Assembly (NCBI GenBank): GCA_965249185.1 | Contig: CBDFLS010000002.1 | Location: 1,302,001-1,366,000 of the forward strand | Length of the DNA: 64,000 nucleotides | From: CBDFLS01 sp965249185 | Lineage (GTDB): Bacteria; Chloroflexota; Dehalococcoidia; Lucifugimonadales; Australimonadaceae | Direction: 5' to 3' | In this document: positions 58,796-64,000 of the stretch, piece by piece | Position numbering within the stretch: the first letter of the stretch is position 1 | Layout of the letters: every line of letters starts with the position of its first letter | Translations under genes and position numbers: made by a program | Notes under the pieces: model-generated | Told to the model about the DNA's origin: nothing | Databases searched by the model: none | The model's input: the letters and a program-made list of their open reading frames with translations, nothing else

Positions 58796-59641
58796 GTGGC
58801 GGAGCGGGCTCCGTATCTCTGCTTAGCGCTGTTAGCGGTCGTTGTGATGGACTGCTCCGACGCTTCGCCCACCCCCACTATGACTGTCCTGGCGGCGCCC
58901 GTTAGCACCATCGCCTACGGCCCTGACCCCAACCAGGTGGGCGACCTGCGCCTGCCTGAGCGCAGAGGCCCTGTCCCCGTGGTAGTGCTGCTCCACGGCG
59001 GCTTCTGGCGGGAGCGCTTCGAACGCGATTTGATGGACGGCCTCGCCCGCGACGTCACGGCCCGCGGCTACGCCACTTGGAACCTGGAGTACCGGCGGCT
59101 GGCCCGAGACGGCGCTGGACGTGGCGGCGGGCATAGACCACCTGGCGGCGCTGGCCGACGCCCATAGCCTGGACCTCTCGCGCGTCGTGGTGCTGGGCCA
59201 CTCCGCCGGCGGGCACCTGGCGCTTTGGGCCGCCGGACGCCACCGGTTGCCGGAGGGCGCGCCGGGTGCTGTGCCTTTGGTCCGAGCCGCTGCCACGGTC
59301 TCCTTGGCGGGCGTGGCCGACCTGGAGGCGGCGGACTGGGCTCCCTTGGGAACGGCGCTGTTGCCGACTTCCTGGACGTGGATGCGGATAGGGAGGCCAT
59401 CTACCCCATCGCTTCGCCCGTGGAGCTCCTGCCTCTGGGTGTACCCCAACTCCTGGTGCACGGCGCTGGCGACCGGACTGTGCCGCCGGAGCAGAGCCAG
59501 CGCTACTTCGATGCGGCCAAGGCTGCCGGCGACCATGTGGAGCTCCTGCTTTCCGGCGGGGTGGACCATTTCGACGTCATCGATGCAACGTCGGAGGTGT
59601 GGCGGTCCACCTTCGGGCGGATCGCCACGTTGTTTCTCTGA
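58796..59641 (+). pseudogene. Alpha/beta hydrolase (esterase), two frameshifts
   Basis: Three frames together encode an esterase of the BD-FAE/lipase type with a signal-like N-terminus (LCLALLAVVV): VVLLHGGFWRERFERD (oxyanion HGG), then after a break near 59105, VVVLGHSAGGHLALWAAG (nucleophile elbow), and after a second break near 59340, VPQLLVHGAGDRTVPPEQSQ (Asp) and GGVDHFDVID (His). At the first break several residues expected between YRRL and LDVAAG also seem deleted. Either a decaying gene or a region of poor sequence. Confidence 0.75.
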
Positions 59642-59696
59642 CGCCCATCCGGTTTATCCGTCATAATGGATGGAAGCGCTTCCACCGAGGGTCGAG

Positions 59697-60860
59697 ATGC
59701 TCCGAGTGATGCGGCACCCGCGTCTGCTTCTTTCCGCTCTTATGCTGGCCGCTCTTCTGCTGGGCCTCCTAGCCGCGTGCGGCTCGGACGCCGCGCCCGC
59801 CGTCACGCCAACGCCGCTGGCCACCGCTACGCCGACGGCCACGGCGGCGGCTGATGCCACGTCAACCGCCACCGCCACGGCAGCGCCTGGGGCCACGGCA
59901 ACACGCCCGATAGACAGGGGCACTTCACCCCCACGCAGGACCGGGTTCGTTCCCCTCGACGATCCCGTCTTCCTCAGCGTCCAGGACGCTACCCACCTCG
60001 CGGACACCGATCTTGTCCTGGGCATGGAGTGGATGGGCGAGGCACGCGCCTATCCGATCAGCATGATCTGGTTCCACCACATCGTCAACGACACCATAGG
60101 AGGGCGGCCCGTCCTCCTCACCTACTGACTGAAGTGCAGCTCGGGGGTCGGGTTCGACACCGTGGTGGATGGCCAGGTCCTCTCCTTCGACCTGTTCGGC
60201 CTGTTCCAGGACGTGTTCACTATGACCGACCGGCAGACCGGCACCCTGTGGACGCACCTGGACGGCAAGGCCATCCGGGGCCCGCTGGAGGGGAAGCGCC
60301 TCACCATCGTCCCGGCGCCCCAGATGACCTGGGCCCAGTGGGTCGAGTCCCGCCCCGACACCACGGTGCTCTCGCCGGACACCCCCTTCAGCGGTCGGTA
60401 CCGCCAGGCGCAGATCGGGAGGTACAACCCCTCGGAGGACCAGTACGGCGACGACCGCCTGCCCGCCAACGCCCTGGTGGTCGGCGTGGAGGTGGACGGC
60501 CAGTTCAAGGGGTATCCGGCCGATGCGCTGCACACCGGCGGCGGCGTGGTCAACGACACGCTGGCCGGCCAGCCGGTGGTGGTGGTCTACGACTCCATCG
60601 CTCGGACGGGGCTCGCCTACTCCCGCCGGGTGGCCGGTCAGACCCTGGAGTTCTACAATGCCGCCGCGCTCTCCAATGAGGCCACGGGGGGAGTGGAGCT
60701 GCGGGACCGGGAGACAGGCTCCCGCTGGAAGCTCCAGGGCGGCGCCGTCTCCGGCCCGCTGGTGGGCGAGTCGCTGACCTTCGTCTCATCCTTCATCTCC
60801 GAGTGGTACGGATGGTCGGCCTACCACCCCGAGAGCACCATCTACGCCGGCGAGCCATAG
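59697..60860 (+). CDS. DUF3179 lipoprotein with in-frame TGA at a conserved Cys (selenoprotein candidate)
   Basis: A 387-codon frame from ATG 59697 (GAGGG upstream) to TAG 60860, interrupted only by TGA at 60126-60128 (codon 144). The N-terminus is a lipoprotein signal (LLALLLGLLAAC-type, lipobox LAAC) and a Thr/Ala-rich linker. Then DUF3179: LGMEWMGEARAYPISMIWFH, HIVNDTIGGRPVLLTY, TGA, LKCSSGVGFD, FGLFQDVFTMTDRQTGTLW. Family members read TYCPLC at this point, so TGA sits at the first Cys of a CxxC motif, giving UxxC. The rest is intact. A hairpin follows the TGA. Confidence 0.75.
60134..60160 (+). promoter_or_regulatory. SECIS-like hairpin after the DUF3179 TGA
   Basis: Lower stem GUG/CAC (60134-60136, 60158-60160), internal loop, upper stem AGCUC/GGGUU with G-U pairs (60138-60142, 60150-60154), apical loop GGGGGUC. 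The first loop G is 17 nt after the U of UGA, in the range used by bacterial SECIS elements. Folding was done by eye. Confidence 0.45.
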
Positions 60861-60982
60861 TGGGCGTTTCCCTCCTCTCACTCATCGGCGCATGGCCGCT
60901 CATCGGCGCATGGGGCGCCCGCCGTTGCTTGCGTCCCCGACTTTGTATAGACTTGCGGTCATCCCCGGCCTAGGACGTGTCC

Positions 60983-62356
60983 ATGAAGAACGGTGACCTG
61001 CGCGACCGCATGCAATCGGCCCTGACCGGCGTCGACGCCGACTACGCGGAGTTGCGCGTCGAGACGAGCCAAGGGAGCCACATCCGCTATCGTGGCCGGG
61101 AGCTGGAGGAGATAGGCCGGAGCAGCAGCCTTGGGGGCAGCGTCCGCGCCCTGGTCGGCGGGGGCTGGGGCTTCGTCTGCTTCAACGACCTGGGGGACCT
61201 GGGCGAGAAGGTGCGTCAGGCGGTGCGCCAGGCCAGGATGGTGTGTGGCGAGCCGGTGACGCTGGCGGATGCCCCGCCGGTGGTCGATTCCGTGCCCGCC
61301 GAGCTGGGCAAGGACCCCCTGGCCATCCCGTTGGCGGAGAAGAAAGCGGTCCTGGACCAGTACGTGGACATCATGTGGGGCGTTCCCAAGCTCCAGAGCT
61401 CCAGTCTCGGTTACGGCGACGCCCGCCGGCGGGTCGCCTTCGCCAGCTCTACCGGCTCGTACGTGGAGCAGGACCGGGTGGACGTTTCGCTCCGTCTGGG
61501 GGCCATGGCCAGGGATGGGGCCGATGTGCAGCAGGCCGGCCTCAGCCTGGGCAGCCTGGGCGACTTTGGGTTCGTGGAGGGACTGCATTGGCAGGCCAAG
61601 GAGGTGGCGGAGAAGGCGGTGGCCCTCCTCAAGGCCCCTCAGGTGCAAGGCGGCGAGTACACGGTGGTGCTGGACCCGGTCCTGGCCAGCGTGTTCATCC
61701 ACGAGGCCTTCGGCCACCTCTCGGAGGCTGACCACGTCTACGCCGACCCGCGGATGCAGGAGATCATGGTGCTGGGCCGCCGCTTCGGGGGCGGCCACCT
61801 GAACGTGGTGGACGGCGCCAGCGTGCCGGGGCTGCGGGGCTCCTACAAATACGACGATGAGGGCGTGCCCGCCACCCGTACCGACCTGCTGCGTGAGGGC
61901 GTCCTGGTGGGCCGTCTCCACTCGCGCGAGACGGCGGCCAAGCTCGGCGAGGCGACGACGGGCAATGCCCGTGCCATCAACTACCGCTTCCCGCCCATCG
62001 TCCGCATGACCAACACCTTCATCGAGCCCGGCACGGCCTCGCCGGAGGAGCTGCTTGGCGACGTGCGGGACGGCGTGTACGCCCGCAATTGGTACGGCGG
62101 CATGACGAGCATGGAGATGTTCACCTTCTCCGCCGGCGAGGCCTACCGCGTCCGCAACGGCCGGGTGGAGGAGCTGCTGCGCCCCGTGGTGCTCTCCGGC
62201 AACCTCTTCACCACCCTCCAGAACCTCGATGCCATCGCCAACGACCTGGACATGAACCAGGGCGGCGGCTGTGGCAAGGGTGGCCAGAGTCCGCTGCCGG
62301 TCTCCAACGGCAGCCCCCATATCCGCATTCAGCGCTGTCTGGTAGGAGGGTCGTAG
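60983..62356 (+). CDS. tldD: TldD-type metalloprotease
   Basis: 457 residues from ATG 60983 (AGGA seven bases upstream; an in-frame GTG lies six bases earlier). Zinc motif HEAFGHLSEADHV (HExxxH) near residue 246, GSYKYDDEGVPATRTDLLRE, and the GGMTSMEMFTF then GGCGKGGQ region are TldD signatures. TldD and PmbA/TldE form a heteromeric protease that trims unstructured or modified peptides (for example microcin B17, CcdA). Operon with the PmbA gene. Confidence 0.92.
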   Translation: MKNGDLRDRMQSALTGVDADYAELRVETSQGSHIRYRGRELEEIGRSSSLGGSVRALVGGGWGFVCFNDLGDLGEKVRQAVRQARMVCGEPVTLADAPPVVDSVPAELGKDPLAIPLAEKKAVLDQYVDIMWGVPKLQSSSLGYGDARRRVAFASSTGSYVEQDRVDVSLRLGAMARDGADVQQAGLSLGSLGDFGFVEGLHWQAKEVAEKAVALLKAPQVQGGEYTVVLDPVLASVFIHEAFGHLSEADHVYADPRMQEIMVLGRRFGGGHLNVVDGASVPGLRGSYKYDDEGVPATRTDLLREGVLVGRLHSRETAAKLGEATTGNARAINYRFPPIVRMTNTFIEPGTASPEELLGDVRDGVYARNWYGGMTSMEMFTFSAGEAYRVRNGRVEELLRPVVLSGNLFTTLQNLDAIANDLDMNQGGGCGKGGQSPLPVSNGSPHIRIQRCLVGGS

Positions 62357-62358
62357 CC

Positions 62359-63666
62359 ATGCTGGAGCGGGTCTTGGAGAAGGCCCGGCGGGTCGCGCGG
62401 GAGGCGGAGGTGTTCCATCTCCAGCAGGTGGAGACGCCCGTCCATTTCGAGGCGGACCACGTCAAGTCCATCGAGACCCGGGAGCTTACGGGCGTCGCCC
62501 TGCGCATCGTCCGTGACGGGCGGGTCGGGTTCAGCTCCACCACCGACCTGGGCGATCTGGACGGCCTGGTGAGCGCGGCGGTGGAAACGGCGCCCTTTGG
62601 GGCCGAGGCCCGCCTGCAGTTTCCGGGCCCGGAGGCTTACCCCGAGGTGCCGGTCTACGACGCGGCCGTGGGCCAGACGCCCATCGAGCAGATGGTCCGG
62701 TTGGGGCAGGGGGTGGTGGACGGAGTCCGCGCTCACTCCGCCGAGGTCCAGGTGGAGGGGGGCGTCACCCGGTCGGTGCAGACGGTCAGCCTCATGAACA
62801 CGCGGGGCGGCCAGTTCCAGTACACCAAGACCACCTACGGCCTGGGTTTCGAGGGCACCCTGATCCGCGGCACGGACATGCTTTTCGTCTTCGACTCCAT
62901 GAGCTCGTGCCACCCGCTGGCCGACGGCTCGGCGGTGGTGGCCTCCATGCTGAGCCAGCTTGAGCACGCTAGGGAGACGGTGCCGCTGAGCGCCGGGACC
63001 ATGCCCGTGCTCTTCACCCCCTTCGCCGTGGCGGGCATCCTCCTCTCCCCGCTGCTGGCGGGCCTCAACGGCAAGGCGGTGCTGCAAGGCACCTCGCCGC
63101 TCGTGGGTCGACTGGGGGAGCGCATCGTGGACCCACGATTCACGCTCGCCGACGACTCCACCATTCCCTTCATCCCGGGCAGCCGACTCAGCGACGACGA
63201 GGGCGTCCCCAGCCGTCGCCTTCCGCTGTTCGAGAAGGGCGTGGCCTCCAATTTTCTGTACGACCTCCAGACGGCCGGCCAGGCGGGCGTCTCCAGCACG
63301 GGCAGCGCCAGCCGGGGGCTGGGCTCGCTCCCCGGTCCGTCGGCAGGCGTGTTGCTCGTCCAGGAGGGAGACGCGACACTCCAGGAGCTGCTGTCGGCCA
63401 TGGGAGATGGGCTTGTCGTGGAGCGGTTGCTTGGTGCGGGGCAGAGTAATATTCTTGGTGGAGACTTTAACGCCAACGTCCTGCTGGGGTATAAAGTAGA
63501 GGGAGGCCGTATACGGGGCCGTGTCAAGGACTGCATGGTCTCGGGAAACGTGTACCAGGCGCTGAACAGCCTGGTGGGCATCGGAAGCGAGGGCCGTTGG
63601 GTCGGCGGGAGCCTGCACACTCCGCCGATAGCGTGTGGGGAGATAGGCGTGGCCACCAAGGCTTGA
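62359..63666 (+). CDS. pmbA: PmbA/TldE-type metalloprotease subunit
   Basis: 435 residues from ATG 62359, two bases after the tldD stop. It follows the non-zinc partner pattern: VKSIETRELTGVALRIVRDG, GRVGFSSTTDLGD, RGTDMLFVFDS, DDEGVPSRRLPLFEKGVASN and GDFNANVLLGYKVEGGR. It lacks the HExxxH motif, as expected for TldE. It acts with TldD in the cytosol. Confidence 0.92.
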   Translation: MLERVLEKARRVAREAEVFHLQQVETPVHFEADHVKSIETRELTGVALRIVRDGRVGFSSTTDLGDLDGLVSAAVETAPFGAEARLQFPGPEAYPEVPVYDAAVGQTPIEQMVRLGQGVVDGVRAHSAEVQVEGGVTRSVQTVSLMNTRGGQFQYTKTTYGLGFEGTLIRGTDMLFVFDSMSSCHPLADGSAVVASMLSQLEHARETVPLSAGTMPVLFTPFAVAGILLSPLLAGLNGKAVLQGTSPLVGRLGERIVDPRFTLADDSTIPFIPGSRLSDDEGVPSRRLPLFEKGVASNFLYDLQTAGQAGVSSTGSASRGLGSLPGPSAGVLLVQEGDATLQELLSAMGDGLVVERLLGAGQSNILGGDFNANVLLGYKVEGGRIRGRVKDCMVSGNVYQALNSLVGIGSEGRWVGGSLHTPPIACGEIGVATKA

Positions 63667-63682
63667 GGACTCGAGGCGGTCC

Positions 63683-64000
63683 GTGACACTCGAAGAATAT
63701 TTGATGGAGCTGGCCGAGGCAGACACCACCGTGAAGGCGGCGGGGCTGCTGCGCTTGAGCGGCCTCCTGCCGGAGGAGCAGGCGCAGCTCAGCCAGAGGT
63801 GGGGGGCCATCGGGGCCGAGCGCCGGCGCGAGGTGGTCTCCAAGCTGCTGGAGATGAGCGAAGAGAATGTGGAGCTCGACTTTCTCTCGGTATTCTGCCA
63901 CTGCCTGAGCGACTCCGATGCCGTGGTGCGTGAGCGGGCGGTCACCGGCCTGTGGGAGTCCGACGACCGCTCCACTATCACGCTGCTGATCGAGCGCCTG
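63683..64000 (+). CDS. HEAT-repeat-like protein (3' partial)
   Basis: Opens at GTG 63683 with GAGGCGG upstream and is open to the window end (106 codons). Helical repeats rich in Leu/Glu (TVKAAGLLRLSGLLPEEQAQ; SDSDAVVRERAVTGLWESDD), the second matching a HEAT unit. Probably a scaffold or protein-binding protein. 16 bp after pmbA, so likely the same operon. Confidence 0.7.
   Translation, partial: MTLEEYLMELAEADTTVKAAGLLRLSGLLPEEQAQLSQRWGAIGAERRREVVSKLLEMSEENVELDFLSVFCHCLSDSDAVVRERAVTGLWESDDRSTITLLIERL

Noticed and set aside
56371..58911. 846-codon open frame on the minus strand
   Set aside because: It runs antisense to arfB, the LLM oxidoreductase and the gene at 58210, all with clear family motifs; the translation is low-complexity, as expected for antisense frames in high-GC DNA.

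Overview
The window is high-GC bacterial chromosome. Gene content points to the phylum Chloroflexota, most likely a Dehalococcoidia/SAR202-like lineage. This rests on the rpsB-tsf-pyrH-frr-uppS-cdsA-dxr-rseP-ispG run with a short EF-Ts, the paralogue-rich catabolic enzymes (amidohydrolases, phosphotriesterase-like proteins, LLM flavin oxidoreductase, SCP-x-type thiolase) and the extragenic repeats. That assignment is inference; no marker was searched.

Layout. (1) 1-14588 is the right part of an integrated conjugative or mobilisable element; its left end lies outside the window. It has a transfer module (VirB4-like ATPase, HerA/VirD4-like membrane ATPase, replication-relaxation protein), a cargo and regulation zone (DUF3800, PadR plus membrane protein, NYN nuclease, PP-loop protein with an internal stop, three tandem paralogous HTH proteins, XRE, ImmA/IrrE-like, ribbon-helix-helix) and a large serine recombinase whose reading frame ends inside tRNA-Ile(GAT), the integration site. 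(2) 14589-25734 holds catabolic genes: D-aminoacylase-like amidohydrolase, class III aminotransferase, hemerythrin-like protein, two tandem phosphotriesterase-family enzymes with a cupin, YajQ, an HMG-CoA-synthase-like/DUF35 fusion next to a thiolase, and a TIGR03086 protein. (3) 25735-38161 (mostly minus strand) is the housekeeping translation, MEP-isoprenoid and envelope block, interrupted by about 108-bp tandem repeats, two DinB paralogues and an IS1595-type insertion. (4) 38285-46773 has a perfect CIRCE element before an FmdB-type zinc-ribbon gene, then dtd, a frameshifted Ni/Co transporter, nadC/nadA, miaB, tRNA-Ser, DUF488, a MoaD-MoaE fusion and rarA. (5) 46800-55583 carries a second IS1595 copy, an unassigned small-peptide/structured-RNA locus with a strong terminator, SDR, threonine aldolase, a radical SAM-Lgt operon, and a duplicated IS1380-type element that has replaced the lgt 3' end. 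(6) 55584-64000 has an ArsI/ArsR pair, ArfB, LLM oxidoreductase, an unknown gene, a broken alpha/beta hydrolase, a DUF3179 lipoprotein with an in-frame TGA at a conserved Cys (selenoprotein candidate), TldD/PmbA and the start of a HEAT-repeat gene.

The most interesting items are the DUF3179 TGA with a SECIS-like hairpin, the peptide/RNA locus at 47.7-48.03 kb, the CIRCE-controlled FmdB gene, the HMGS-like/DUF35 fusion lacking its catalytic Cys, the promoter-terminator leader of the NYN gene, and the recombinase that reads into its own att site. Several genes carry single-base frameshifts; some may be assembly errors rather than real decay.
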